A stretch of DNA of 64,000 bases from PALSA-1353 sp036267155 (GCA_036267155.1 DATAWP010000054.1:124001-188000); one strand, 5' to 3'. Shown: positions 49,887-58,793, numbered from the stretch's first letter. Numbers and translations are program-made. The notes: generated from the letters alone by a model not told the origin.

Positions 49887-50660
49887 ATGACCCTGACTGA
49901 TGAAATGCCGTGCCAGCGCCTTCCGCGGCATATTGCCGTCATCATGGACGGCAACGGTCGGTGGGCTGTAAGCCGCGGCCTGCCGCGGGTGGAGGGGCAT
50001 CAGCAGGGCGCCAAAACCGTTCGAGCCATCGTCACGGAATGCGCCCGGCTTCGCCGGGAGTTCGGTGCGCCGGATTTTCTGACCCTGTATTCCTTCAGTC
50101 TGGAAAACTGGAAGCGGCCGGCCGACGAAGTCACCTTCCTCATGCGGATGTACATCGACTATCTCCGCCAGGAGCGGCCGACCATGATGGAGAACAATAT
50201 CCGCTTCAAACAAATTGGTCGGCTGGAGAATCTGCCGGATTTGGTTTTGGACGAGGTGAATCGAACTCTGGCGGAAACGGCCGGGAACGACGGGTTGCAG
50301 TTGAATCTCGCGCTGAACTACAGCAGCCGGGCCGAGATCACCGACGCCGTGCGCGGCATCGCGGCCAAGGTGGCCGCGGGAAAACTCGACCCGCGCGATA
50401 TTCGCGAGCAGACCATCAGCGACCATCTTTACACCGCGGGAATGCCCGATCCCGATGTTTTGATCCGCACCGCCGGCGAAATGCGCGTCAGCAATTATCT
50501 TCTGTGGCAAATCAGTTATGCGGAACTGGTGGTAAGTCCGATCCTGTGGCCGGATTTCACGGTCGAGGATTTTCACAAGACGCTGGCAGAGTACGCGGGC
50601 CGCAATCGGCGATTCGGCGGAGTCGATCAAACCAACACGCTGCCCGCGGAATCGCGCTAG
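49887..50660 (+). CDS. uppS: Isoprenyl transferase (undecaprenyl diphosphate synthase)
   Basis: 257 residues, cis-prenyltransferase. HIAVIMDGNGRWAVSRGLPR near the N-terminus carries the catalytic Asp and NGRWA, then TLYSFSLENWKRP, and the C-terminal RTAGEMRVSNYLLWQISYAE. It builds the C55 lipid carrier for peptidoglycan and other glycans. cdsA follows after 171 bases as in many genomes (frr-uppS-cdsA order). The gap between them holds a reversed PEP-CTERM remnant whose stop codon overlaps that of uppS. Confidence 0.94.
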   Translation: MTLTDEMPCQRLPRHIAVIMDGNGRWAVSRGLPRVEGHQQGAKTVRAIVTECARLRREFGAPDFLTLYSFSLENWKRPADEVTFLMRMYIDYLRQERPTMMENNIRFKQIGRLENLPDLVLDEVNRTLAETAGNDGLQLNLALNYSSRAEITDAVRGIAAKVAAGKLDPRDIREQTISDHLYTAGMPDPDVLIRTAGEMRVSNYLLWQISYAELVVSPILWPDFTVEDFHKTLAEYAGRNRRFGGVDQTNTLPAESR

Positions 50661-50824
50661 GCCGCTCTCCGCCTCCGCGCCGACAGCAGCGGCGCCAAGC
50701 CGAACAGCGCGATAGATGCGGTCGTCGGCTCGGGGACCACGGGCACCGAGTCGAAGAGGTTATCTTTCCGCCCGGAAGGTTGCCAAGCACGCACAAAATC
50801 AGCATGATGCCCGCCGATAGTCGA
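50657..50824 (-). pseudogene. C-terminal fragment of a PEP-CTERM protein
   Basis: The minus strand encodes 55 residues after an in-frame stop: GGHHADFVRAWQPSG, then SVPVVPEPTTASIALFGLAP and LLSARRRRAA. This is a complete PEP-CTERM sorting tag (V-P-E-P, hydrophobic helix, Arg cluster) with a bit of the preceding domain, in which ADFVRAW resembles the GADFVxWQ dockerin-like stretch before such tags in planctomycetes. There is no start codon or signal peptide, so it is the tail of a lost exported protein. It lies convergently in the uppS-cdsA gap. Confidence 0.7.
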
Positions 50825-50831
50825 TCAACCG

Positions 50832-51764
50832 ATGCACAGCACATTGCGTCAGCGTCTCACCTACGGCTCGCTCATGATGGCCGTCTTGCTGGCGCTGCTT
50901 TATTTCGATTACTGGGCTGAACAGAAAACCCGCGGCTGGGTCGTCGTCCCGACCACTCATCCTCCGCGCGAATTTGGGCTGGCGGGCGTCGGACTGCTGC
51001 TGCTACTGATCATCATACTTCCGTTTGCCGTCGCCGAGGTCGCCAGATTGTTCGTGGCCGAGAATGTGCGGCCCTATCGTTTCCTGGCCGGCCTGGGATC
51101 TGGCCTGCTGGTGGTTCACGCGTTCCTCACGCAGTTTCCCTGGTTCCAGCACATCGCAGCGTCGACATTGGTGTTCATCATCGTCTTCGTGATGATTCTC
51201 GCGGCGATCAGACGCGCCAGCGGAAGGCACACCCAGGAAGCGATCGCCCACATGGCCGGCACCGTTTTGGCGATGCTGTATCTCGGCGGCCTGGCGTGGT
51301 TCCTGATGGCCCTGCGGGTGAAACATTCGGTCGATCAGCAGCACGGCTTCCAAGGCTCCACGCAGGCGGTGGTGATGATCCTGCTTGTCGTGAAATTCGC
51401 GGACATCGGCGCGTATTTTGGCGGCAGGGCATTTGGGCGGCATAAGCTCATTGCCTGGCTCAGCCCGCAAAAGACCTGGGAGGGGCTTGTCTGTGGCCTG
51501 GCGACTTCCGCCCTGATCGGACTTGCCTGTTCCGCGATGTGGCCCCATGCCCTCTCCACCGTCACTTGGCCGAAGGCTCTGCTGTTTGGAGCCATCATCG
51601 GCGCCGTCGGACAGGCCGGCGACCTTCTGGAAAGCCTCATGAAGCGCGACGCCCAGGTGAAAGACAGCGGCGATATCATCCCCGGCTTCGGCGGACTGCT
51701 GGATGTGATCGACAGCCCTTTATTAGCCGCACCGGCGGCTTATTTGCTTTTCAGCCTGTTTTGA
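50832..51764 (+). CDS. cdsA: Phosphatidate cytidylyltransferase
   Basis: 310 residues, about eight membrane helices. The C-terminal signature is present: IGAVGQAGDLLESLMKRDAQ, VKDSGDIIPGFGGLLDVIDS. The usual PGHGG...DR is PGFGG...DV here. It makes CDP-diacylglycerol, precursor of phosphatidylglycerol and cardiolipin, in the inner membrane. Located after uppS. The conserved Lys-Asp-Ser catalytic stretch is intact. Confidence 0.88.
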   Translation: MHSTLRQRLTYGSLMMAVLLALLYFDYWAEQKTRGWVVVPTTHPPREFGLAGVGLLLLLIIILPFAVAEVARLFVAENVRPYRFLAGLGSGLLVVHAFLTQFPWFQHIAASTLVFIIVFVMILAAIRRASGRHTQEAIAHMAGTVLAMLYLGGLAWFLMALRVKHSVDQQHGFQGSTQAVVMILLVVKFADIGAYFGGRAFGRHKLIAWLSPQKTWEGLVCGLATSALIGLACSAMWPHALSTVTWPKALLFGAIIGAVGQAGDLLESLMKRDAQVKDSGDIIPGFGGLLDVIDSPLLAAPAAYLLFSLF

Positions 51765-51958
51765 TTTCGAGCCCCAAAAGAACCATAAATTCAACTAAGC
51801 AAAGCAGATAGCCCCAATTCGCGCCGCCCGCAACCTCCTCTCGCTTTTTTCCCCCAATCTGCGAAAATCTGTCCGACCCCGCCTGATCGATCTTTTGCTT
51901 TCGGTCGGCGTACACCTAAACCGCGGCCGACTAACCAATCCCGGCCGCGCTAATTGCC

Positions 51959-52972
51959 GTGCAGTTGAATATCACTCTCGAACAACCTGACAAAAAGCTG
52001 GCCTTGTTCGGCTCGGCCGACCGAAATTTGCGGACGATCCGCGATACGTTCGGCGTGCAGGTCATCGGCCGGGACGACGAAATCCGTCTGGTCGGCGAGC
52101 GCGAACAGGTCGGCAAGGCCGCGGCCGTGCTGGATCAACTTCAGCGCGTCCTTCGCAGGCAGGATTGGCTCAGCGCCGAGGACGTAGGCCAAGCCATTGG
52201 CCGGGCGGCCGACGATGGCCGGCAGCGATCGGCCGATGAGATCGACGTTTACGCCAAGGGCCGGGCCATCAAGCCGAAAACGCCGGGGCAGCGGAACTAC
52301 CTCGATGCGATCCTTCACAACGACCTGACTTTTTGCACCGGTCCCGCGGGGACGGGCAAGACCTACCTCGCCGTCGCCGCCGCCGCCAGTATTCTCAAGC
52401 ACGGGCAGGCCAAGCGGATCGTCCTGGCCCGCCCGGCGGTTGAGGCCGGTGAACGCCTCGGATTCCTTCCCGGAGACATGCAGGCGAAGGTAAACCCTTA
52501 TTTGCGCCCGCTTTTCGACGCCCTGCACGACATGATCGAGTTCGAGCAGGTCAAACGGTTCATGGTCAACGACGTGATCGAAGTAATTCCTCTCGCTTTT
52601 ATGCGCGGACGAACTCTCAACGACAGCGTTATTATTCTCGATGAGGCACAGAATACGACCGCGTCGCAAATGCTCATGTTTTTGACACGGCTGGGACATG
52701 ACTCCAAAATGATCGTGACCGGCGACACCACGCAGATGGATTTGCCCCCCAACGTTCGCAGTGGATTGATCGACGCGATGGAAAAACTTTCCGGCATCAA
52801 AGGGATCGGAATGGTTGAGTTGGAGCGCGGCGATATCGTCCGGCACCGGCTCGTGCAGAATATCGTCGATGCGTACGAGCAAAACGGCGACGCCCCGGCC
52901 GCCAAGAGGCAAGACGCCAATCGGCAAACCGCCAATCGGCAAACCGCCACGCGACGGAAGGATCAGGAATAA
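51959..52972 (+). CDS. phoH: PhoH-like ATPase (YbeZ)
   Basis: 337 residues, GTG start giving MQLNITLEQPDKKLALFGSA. KH-like N-domain, then P-loop TFCTGPAGTGKTYLAVAAA near residue 125, DSVIILDEAQNTTASQMLMF (Walker B) and MIVTGDTTQMDLP. Involved with YbeY in ribosome quality control and rRNA maturation. The last 30 residues carry short repeats (AKRQD-ANRQT-ANRQT) absent from typical PhoH. The next gene's ATG shares a base with its stop (TAATG). The preceding 194-base gap (51765-51958) shows nothing recognisable. Confidence 0.93.
   Translation: MQLNITLEQPDKKLALFGSADRNLRTIRDTFGVQVIGRDDEIRLVGEREQVGKAAAVLDQLQRVLRRQDWLSAEDVGQAIGRAADDGRQRSADEIDVYAKGRAIKPKTPGQRNYLDAILHNDLTFCTGPAGTGKTYLAVAAAASILKHGQAKRIVLARPAVEAGERLGFLPGDMQAKVNPYLRPLFDALHDMIEFEQVKRFMVNDVIEVIPLAFMRGRTLNDSVIILDEAQNTTASQMLMFLTRLGHDSKMIVTGDTTQMDLPPNVRSGLIDAMEKLSGIKGIGMVELERGDIVRHRLVQNIVDAYEQNGDAPAAKRQDANRQTANRQTATRRKDQE
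52901..52945. repeat. 15-bp tandem repeat at the phoH 3-prime end
   Basis: GCCAATCGGCAAACC at 52916-52930 and exactly again at 52931-52945; the preceding 15 bases (GCCAAGAGGCAAGAC) are a degenerate copy. Each unit encodes five residues, so copy number can vary without breaking phoH. Confidence 0.85.
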
Positions 52973-55308
52973 TGTTCGGCTTCGAGCACCACTTCCGCAG
53001 CAGCCAGCGCCGCTCGTCGATCCGCGAGAGCCGCCACGATTTCAACGCGCGCTCCGCCCCGCCGGCGCGTGATCTGATTCCATCCCTGGCCATCGTCGCG
53101 GGATTCTGGCTGGCAATTACCCTGCTGTTGCTGCTCCGAAAAGACGTGGTGCCGTATCGTCCGGGCGATTACGTTCCGCACGACATCATCGCCCGCGTCG
53201 ATTTTCAGTTCGCCGATCAGGCGCTGCACGATCAACAGGTCAAAGTCGCCCGCGAAGGCGCGCCGCGCGTTTATCGCCAGGTTCCCGGCGATATCTGGAG
53301 CCGGATTCAGGATTATCTGCTGGCGCTTCCCGATACGGTTCACGGCCGAGCGCCGCAGGAACTGGATCCGCCGCTGAGCGACATTCTCGACAGCGGCGCG
53401 ATTACGGAACTGGAGCAGGACCGCGTCGGCGCCGACCGCCGCCAATACGCAACCGATGTCCGCCAATTCATTAATTATGCCCGCAAGCATTTGGTGGCCG
53501 AGGATGAGCCGCTGGTGATTCTCCGGCAATCGGATCGGGACGAGGAGAGCCGTCTGGCGGCTAAATTCCAAAGCCAGCAACGACGGGCGGTGCTGCTTCC
53601 GCCGCTGCCCGATGCGCAGAATCCGCAGAATTCCACCGGTGAGTTGATCATCGACGTGGCGAATGTTTACGGAACCAATCTTCCCGATTCGTTCCAGGCG
53701 CGCCTCGACGAAGCGGCCGAGGGATTTGGCTTGGGGCTGGGGTCGAAAATCGCCCACATCACCTTCGCGGAATTGGCGGCTAATCCCAACTACCAGTACG
53801 ACGATCAGGCGACCCACGAGGAGCAAAACCAGGCTGAAGCCGCTGTCGGCCGCAGCGCGGCCGTCGAATTCTACAGCCGCGGCTCCAAAATCATTTCCGG
53901 CGGGTCCACCCTCACCGAACGCGATTACCAACTGCTCCGTCGGGAAAACAACGCCTATCACGAATCGTTGACGGGCGACATCTTCAAGATCTGGCAATAT
54001 CGCCTGGGCCTGGCGCTTTTGGCCGGAATCATCACCTTCATCTTCGCCGGATATGTCGCCCGTTATCAGCCGCGGTGCGTGCGCAACCATGCCCGCGCCT
54101 TGGCAATGGCCGGGCTGCTGCTGGCGATGCTTCTGCTCACCGAAGTCGCCGGCATCGGAAACAGCTCGCTTTACATATTCGGAATCGCCCCCACCATCAT
54201 CGCGGCGTTGATCCTGACCATCGCCTACGACCAGCGCTTTGCCCTGGGCATGGCCACCATTCAGGCCATCATCGTCACCACGGCGCTCGATCAGGGATTG
54301 GAATTTTTCCTGATCCTGTGGTTCGGCGTGCTGACGGCGTGCCATCTGCTGGATGACATCCGCACTCGAAGCAAATTGATCGAAGTCGGCGCCGCCGCGG
54401 CGCTCGCCATGGCCATCGCCACCGCGGCAGTCGGCGCCGTGGAGATGGAGCCGATCCCGTTCATGTTATCCAATTGTCTTCGCGTCGGCGCCGCCGGGTT
54501 CGCGGCGGGATTTGTCGTCCTGGGCATTCTCCCGTTCATCGAAAAGGCATTCCGCATTACCACGGGCATGACGCTGCTGGAACTGGCCGACGCCAGCCAG
54601 CCGCTGCTCCGCAGGTTGGCGCTGGAAGCTCCGGGCACGTACGCCCACAGCCTGGGCGTCGCCACGCTTTCTGAATCCGCCGCCGAGGCCATTGGCGTCA
54701 ATGCGCTGCTGTGCCGCGTCGGCAGCTATTACCACGACATCGGGAAAATCAACAAGCCGGACTATTTCGTCGAGAACCAGATGGGCGGCGAGAACCGCCA
54801 TCTCAATCTCAGCCCAACCCTCTCGCTGAGAATCATTCAGGCTCACGTGAAGGACGGCGTCGAGTTGGCCAAGGAATACAATCTGCCCAGCAGCATCCAG
54901 GCCATCATCCAGCAGCATCATGGTAAAACCGTCGTTGAATATTTCTTCAGCAAGGCGATTCGCCAAAGCGACCAGCAGCCGAACGCCGCCTGCCCCGCCG
55001 ACACCGAATTCCGTTACGAAGGCCCCAAGCCCCGCAGCAAGGAAGCGGCCATCGTCATGCTCAGCGATATCGTCGAGAGCGCCTGCCGAACCCTGTCCGA
55101 GCCCACCGCCAGCCGGCTCGAGGTGAAGGTTCACGAATTGGCCCGCCTTCGCCTTGAAGACGGCCAGTTCGACGATTCCGATCTGACTCTGTCCGATTTG
55201 CAGCGAATCGAAAGCGCCGTCACCAAGACCCTTCTTGGCATCTACCACGGCAGAATCACCTACCCCAGTGCCGAGACGGGCGAACCTCCCATCGCGAAAA
55301 TCGGCTGA
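52972..55308 (+). CDS. pgpH: 7TM-HD phosphohydrolase (PgpH-like)
   Basis: 778 residues: membrane helix near 42-58 (LIPSLAIVAGFWLAITLLLL), a large extracellular 7TMR-HDED domain to about 340, seven helices to about 510, then a cytosolic HD domain with HSLGVATLSESAAEAIG and YYHDIGKINKPDYF (His-Asp pair) and IIQQHHGKT. PgpH proteins in Firmicutes hydrolyse c-di-AMP; the same activity is plausible but unproven here. Position between phoH and ybeY is the conserved phoH-yqfF-ybeY order. Confidence 0.9.
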   Translation: MFGFEHHFRSSQRRSSIRESRHDFNARSAPPARDLIPSLAIVAGFWLAITLLLLLRKDVVPYRPGDYVPHDIIARVDFQFADQALHDQQVKVAREGAPRVYRQVPGDIWSRIQDYLLALPDTVHGRAPQELDPPLSDILDSGAITELEQDRVGADRRQYATDVRQFINYARKHLVAEDEPLVILRQSDRDEESRLAAKFQSQQRRAVLLPPLPDAQNPQNSTGELIIDVANVYGTNLPDSFQARLDEAAEGFGLGLGSKIAHITFAELAANPNYQYDDQATHEEQNQAEAAVGRSAAVEFYSRGSKIISGGSTLTERDYQLLRRENNAYHESLTGDIFKIWQYRLGLALLAGIITFIFAGYVARYQPRCVRNHARALAMAGLLLAMLLLTEVAGIGNSSLYIFGIAPTIIAALILTIAYDQRFALGMATIQAIIVTTALDQGLEFFLILWFGVLTACHLLDDIRTRSKLIEVGAAAALAMAIATAAVGAVEMEPIPFMLSNCLRVGAAGFAAGFVVLGILPFIEKAFRITTGMTLLELADASQPLLRRLALEAPGTYAHSLGVATLSESAAEAIGVNALLCRVGSYYHDIGKINKPDYFVENQMGGENRHLNLSPTLSLRIIQAHVKDGVELAKEYNLPSSIQAIIQQHHGKTVVEYFFSKAIRQSDQQPNAACPADTEFRYEGPKPRSKEAAIVMLSDIVESACRTLSEPTASRLEVKVHELARLRLEDGQFDDSDLTLSDLQRIESAVTKTLLGIYHGRITYPSAETGEPPIAKIG

Positions 55309-55310
55309 TC

Positions 55311-55790
55311 GTGGCACGGCCCCGCAACAGTTCTCACCCGCCTTTGCGCCTCGGCATCCATGCGACCGTCGCCAGCCAATGCGTCCCCATTCTTCGCCGC
55401 CAACTTCGCAAGGCCCATGCCGTGTTGCATTCGCCGCTGCGCGAGCTATCCGTCGCCATCGTCTCCGCACAACAGATGGCCGCTCTGCACAAACAATTCC
55501 TGCACAAACCTGCGACCACCGATGTATTGACCTTCGAACTCGATCACAACCCCCGCGGCCGCGTGATAAGCGGCGAAATCGTCATCTGCCACGCCGTCGC
55601 CCGCCGCCGAGCCCGTGAACTTGGCCATCCCGTCGCTCACGAAATGCTCCTTTACGCCATTCACGGATTGTTGCACTTGTCCGGCTTCGACGATAGAACC
55701 ACTTCGGCTTTCACGGCCATGCACGCCAAGGAAGATGAGATTCTCGCTCGCCTGGGCGTCGGGCCGGTTTTTTCCCGAGGGAGTTCGTAA
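55311..55790 (+). CDS. ybeY: Endoribonuclease YbeY-like, atypical metal site
   Basis: 159 residues, GTG start 2 bases after the pgpH stop. Motifs: TDVLTFELDHNPRG, GEIVICHAVARRRAREL and PVAHEMLLYAIHGLLHLSGF followed by DDR. YbeY uses three His in HGxLHLxGYDH for zinc. The first two are here, but the third position is Asp-Asp-Arg (GFDDRTTSAF), with no His. The catalytic Arg region is otherwise normal. It may use Asp as ligand, or be weak. Role: 16S rRNA 3-prime maturation with PhoH. Confidence 0.88.
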   Translation: MARPRNSSHPPLRLGIHATVASQCVPILRRQLRKAHAVLHSPLRELSVAIVSAQQMAALHKQFLHKPATTDVLTFELDHNPRGRVISGEIVICHAVARRRARELGHPVAHEMLLYAIHGLLHLSGFDDRTTSAFTAMHAKEDEILARLGVGPVFSRGSS

Positions 55791-57074
55791 ATGCCCCTCT
55801 ACCTGACCATCGGGGGAGTGGCGCTGGCTTCGCTGCTTTCCCTTTTCTTTTCGTCGATCACGTATTCGCTGCGAGAATATTCCCGCGCCGGGTTCGCCGA
55901 GTACCTGGGGCGCCGCGATGCCGACCGATGGTTTGATGCCATCACCGAGCATACGCCCGACCTGATCTTCATCACCGCGGTTTTCCGGCAGTTTGCCAAT
56001 ATTCTGGTCTGGGTGCTGGTCTTCGCCTCCTTCGAGCAAACGTCCTACAGCGCGGTTTTCAGGTACGCGATGACCATCGTCGTCGCCGGCGTGATCGCGG
56101 TGTTTCTCGCCGTGACCATTCCGCACGCCGCCGCGAGATACGCCGCCGCCGAACTCGTTGGATTTTTCGCCCCGGTTCTTCACGTTCTGCGCCTGGTTTT
56201 TTCGCCGCTGACGAAGTTGATGCACGGGACCGATGATTTCGTCCGCCGTGCGCTGGGCGCCAGTGAAGATGAAACCGAAGCGCAGATCGACAACGAAATC
56301 CTTTCAGCCGTCGAAGAAGGTGAAAAGGAAGGCTTCGTTGATGAGCAGGAACGCGAGATCATCGAATCGGTCATCGAGTTCCGCGACACCACCGCCGGCC
56401 ATATCATGACCCCGCGCCAGGATATTGCCGCCCTGCCCATTCATGCCACGCTCGAGCAGGTCAAGAATTGCATCGAACAATCGCGGCATTCGCGGATCCC
56501 GGTTTACGAGCAGAACCTCGATCACATCGCCGGCATCCTGCACGCCCGCGACCTGATCAAGCTCCTGGGCCAGGCGAATCCGCAGTTTTCCATCGGCCCG
56601 ATCATGCGGCCGGCGATTTACGTTCCGGAAACCAAGCCGCTCAGCAATTTGCTCAGTGATTTCCGGCACCAGAAAGTTCAGGTTGCCGTGGTCCTCGACG
56701 AATACGGCAGCACGGCGGGCATCGTGACGCTGGAAGACGTGCTGGAAGAATTGGTCGGCGAAATATCCGACGAACACGAAAATGACGAGCCAGCCATGTT
56801 GAAAAAGATCGACGAAAGAACCATCGATGCCGACGCGCGCATCCGCATCGAGGATGTGAATCGCCTGGTCGGTTTGAATCTCCCCGAGGACGCCGGCTAC
56901 GAAACGCTCGCCGGGTTCCTCAGCACGAGCCTGGCGCGCATCCCCGACGCGGGCACGGTTTATGAGCACGACAAAGTTCGCTACACGGTGCTCGATGCCG
57001 AGCCGCAGCGAATTAATCGCGTGAAGATCGAATTCCTCTCCCAGCCGGCGACGGAACACGCCGGTCACCGGTGA
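55791..57074 (+). CDS. CNNM/CorC (HlyC/CorC family) CBS-domain membrane protein
   Basis: 427 residues, directly after ybeY. N-terminal DUF21 membrane domain with three to four helices (to about 145), then paired CBS domains with HIMTPRQDIAALPIHATLEQ and PAIYVPETKPLSNLLSDFRH, LDEYGSTAGIVTLEDVLEEL, and a CorC-HlyC C-terminal domain (RTIDADARIRIEDVNRLVGL). Proposed role: magnesium/cobalt efflux, with the CBS domains sensing nucleotide. ybeY-corC linkage is common (ybeZYX in proteobacteria). End overlaps the convergent SDR by 10 bases. Confidence 0.9.
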   Translation: MPLYLTIGGVALASLLSLFFSSITYSLREYSRAGFAEYLGRRDADRWFDAITEHTPDLIFITAVFRQFANILVWVLVFASFEQTSYSAVFRYAMTIVVAGVIAVFLAVTIPHAAARYAAAELVGFFAPVLHVLRLVFSPLTKLMHGTDDFVRRALGASEDETEAQIDNEILSAVEEGEKEGFVDEQEREIIESVIEFRDTTAGHIMTPRQDIAALPIHATLEQVKNCIEQSRHSRIPVYEQNLDHIAGILHARDLIKLLGQANPQFSIGPIMRPAIYVPETKPLSNLLSDFRHQKVQVAVVLDEYGSTAGIVTLEDVLEELVGEISDEHENDEPAMLKKIDERTIDADARIRIEDVNRLVGLNLPEDAGYETLAGFLSTSLARIPDAGTVYEHDKVRYTVLDAEPQRINRVKIEFLSQPATEHAGHR

Positions 57075-57763
57075 ACGTAGATCACTTCCCCGCTGGTGCA
57101 GGCCAACTCGCCGCAAACACATTGCACGATGACACGCGCCACATCGGCGGGATCGAGCGCATTTTCCGGCGGAAGCTGCCGGTGCGTGAACATGGATCGA
57201 AGCATCGCCGTTTCCACCGCCCCCGGCGCAATGGTATGCACCCGCACATGGATGGCCGCTCCTTCGCGAGCCAACGCCAACCCCAGCAGGTTCACGCCCG
57301 CCTTTGCCGCTCCGTAGGCGCCCAGCCCCGCGAACGGATCGCGCGCCGAGACGGACGAAACATTCACCACCACTCCACCGCCCTGGCGCCGCCAGATCGG
57401 CCACAATCGCCGGCAGAAAAAATAAATGGCTGAAAGATTGGTGTCGATGAGCGTCCGCCATTCCGCCGGGGAAAGCTCCTCGATGGATCGCAGCATTGCC
57501 ACGCCGGCGGCGTGGATCAGCGCATCCACTCGGCCGAATCTCGAAGCCACCCGTTCGATCAGGTCATCCACCTGATCCGCATGTGATACATCGGCCGCGA
57601 AAACTTCCGCGGCGCCGGCGGCGCACAGCCTCGCCGTTTCCTCCAATTCCGCACGTGTCCTCGATACGAGTGCCAGTCGATATCCCCGTCGCGACAACTC
57701 CGCAGCCGCGGCGCGTCCGATTCCCCGCCCCGCCCCCGTCACGATCGCCACGCGATCACTCAT
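57065..57763 (-). CDS. Short-chain dehydrogenase/reductase
   Basis: 232 residues, classical SDR. TGAGRGIGRAAA cofactor loop near residue 9, HAAGVAMLRS (NAG equivalent), VVVNVSSVSA with catalytic Ser, and YGAAKAG with Tyr-x3-Lys. FabG-like length, so 3-ketoacyl-ACP reduction is possible; many other substrates are too. The AR dipeptide in SRTRAEL after strand 2 suggests NADPH. It is the only ketoreductase candidate in the window and lies 1.1 kb from the second lipid locus, although on the opposite strand. Confidence 0.85.
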   Translation of the reverse strand: MSDRVAIVTGAGRGIGRAAAAELSRRGYRLALVSRTRAELEETARLCAAGAAEVFAADVSHADQVDDLIERVASRFGRVDALIHAAGVAMLRSIEELSPAEWRTLIDTNLSAIYFFCRRLWPIWRRQGGGVVVNVSSVSARDPFAGLGAYGAAKAGVNLLGLALAREGAAIHVRVHTIAPGAVETAMLRSMFTHRQLPPENALDPADVARVIVQCVCGELACTSGEVIYVHR

Positions 57764-57785
57764 TCGAACACCCGGAAGAAGAGTA

Positions 57786-57875
57786 TTTGCCGCAGATAAA
57801 AATCAGATGAGCACAGATGAAAATGCAACCGTTTTTTCTTTTATCTGTGTGCATCTGATTTTTATCTGCGGCAAA
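57786..57875. repeat. Palindromic intergenic repeat, copy 4 (CACAGAT family)
   Basis: TTTGCCGCAGATAAAAATCA begins the element and its near-exact reverse complement TGATTTTTATCTGCGGCAAA ends it: the 20-base arms match perfectly. GAGCACAGATGAAAA inside pairs with TTTTATCTGTGTGC. This is the cleanest copy. It lies in the 121-base gap between the SDR start and the mutarotase stop, both minus strand. Confidence 0.88.
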
Positions 57876-57884
57876 ACTTTTCTC

Positions 57885-58793
57885 CTATAGAGCCGCCACG
57901 CCGATCCGCGCGCTCATGCGATGCGTTGCATTGGCCGGTAATTGAACGGCACAATCGCGCGCGTTGGCCGTTTCCACGCAGACCATCGACTGCCACTCGT
58001 CGGGGCCCATATCCTTCATTTGGGCCGACTTCTCGCTCCATGGATTCCACACGACCGTGGCCCCGGAATGTTCTTTCTCAACAATAATCGAGCGTTTCAA
58101 TGCCGGATCGCGAACCATCACTTTCATCGCCGTGCTGTAGTACAGCCGATCCGTTTCGCCGGTCAGGCCGATCACCTTCGCCTGCTCCTTTTTTCGCTTC
58201 TCACCGTCGGCCCGGTCGACGTAATCCGCACCGTCCAACCCCTCCACGGAAATCGAACGGACATCCCCCACCGCCAGATAGGTGTGCAGGGCATCCTCAA
58301 ATCGTACGTCTCCCTTCGAGATGTTTCGCACTTCCAGCGTCGCATCCAACGTTCGTGAGACAATCACGATAAACCGAAGCGAAAACGAATGCGGCCACAA
58401 TCGCATCGTCGCATCGTCGCCGCCGCTTGCCAGGACGATTCGGACCGATCCATCCGCCCGCGCATCGCACGATTCGATTTCCCAATCGCGTGTTCTGGCA
58501 AACCCGTGCGGCGGCGATTCCGGGAGATCAGCCCGCGGGCCAAACCAGGGAAAGACCAGGGGGATTCCGCCCCGAATCGGCTTGCGGCCGTCGAAGAAAC
58601 TCGAACGGCTGAGAAACAGCACCGGCGCCGCTCCGCGCGGTTGAAACTGCGCGACCTGCGCACCGAAAAGATATATTTCCGCCGAACCCAAATCCGTCGC
58701 AACCACAATCTTCGGCAGCGAACCCCGCCCCGCCTCGATCCGCACCGCGCCTTCAACGCCAAATTTCTGCTGCAACTGCTCAATCTTCAACAT
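57885..58793 (-). CDS. D-hexose-6-phosphate mutarotase (YeaD-like)
   Basis: 302 residues from the Met at 58793 (AAAGGAA upstream). Galactose-mutarotase-like beta-supersandwich: FLSRSSFFDGRKPIRGGIPL, VFPWFGPR, HGFARTRDWEIES with catalytic His, and ALHTYLAVGDVRSISVEGLD, then VVWNPWSEKSAQMKDMGPDEW near the end. This is the YeaD/YMR099C pattern, interconverting glucose-6-phosphate anomers. Flanked by a palindromic repeat and the PlsC genes, with no obvious pathway link. Confidence 0.9.
   Translation of the reverse strand: MLKIEQLQQKFGVEGAVRIEAGRGSLPKIVVATDLGSAEIYLFGAQVAQFQPRGAAPVLFLSRSSFFDGRKPIRGGIPLVFPWFGPRADLPESPPHGFARTRDWEIESCDARADGSVRIVLASGGDDATMRLWPHSFSLRFIVIVSRTLDATLEVRNISKGDVRFEDALHTYLAVGDVRSISVEGLDGADYVDRADGEKRKKEQAKVIGLTGETDRLYYSTAMKVMVRDPALKRSIIVEKEHSGATVVWNPWSEKSAQMKDMGPDEWQSMVCVETANARDCAVQLPANATHRMSARIGVAAL

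Noticed and set aside
50557..50844. Minus-strand 95-codon frame with Arg/Cys-rich product in the uppS-cdsA gap
   Set aside because: The neighbouring frame encodes the recognisable PEP-CTERM tag; this one shows no features.
51765..51958. Hidden gene or RNA in the 194-base gap before phoH
   Set aside because: No frame with a start, hairpin-T-tract or repeat could be supported.
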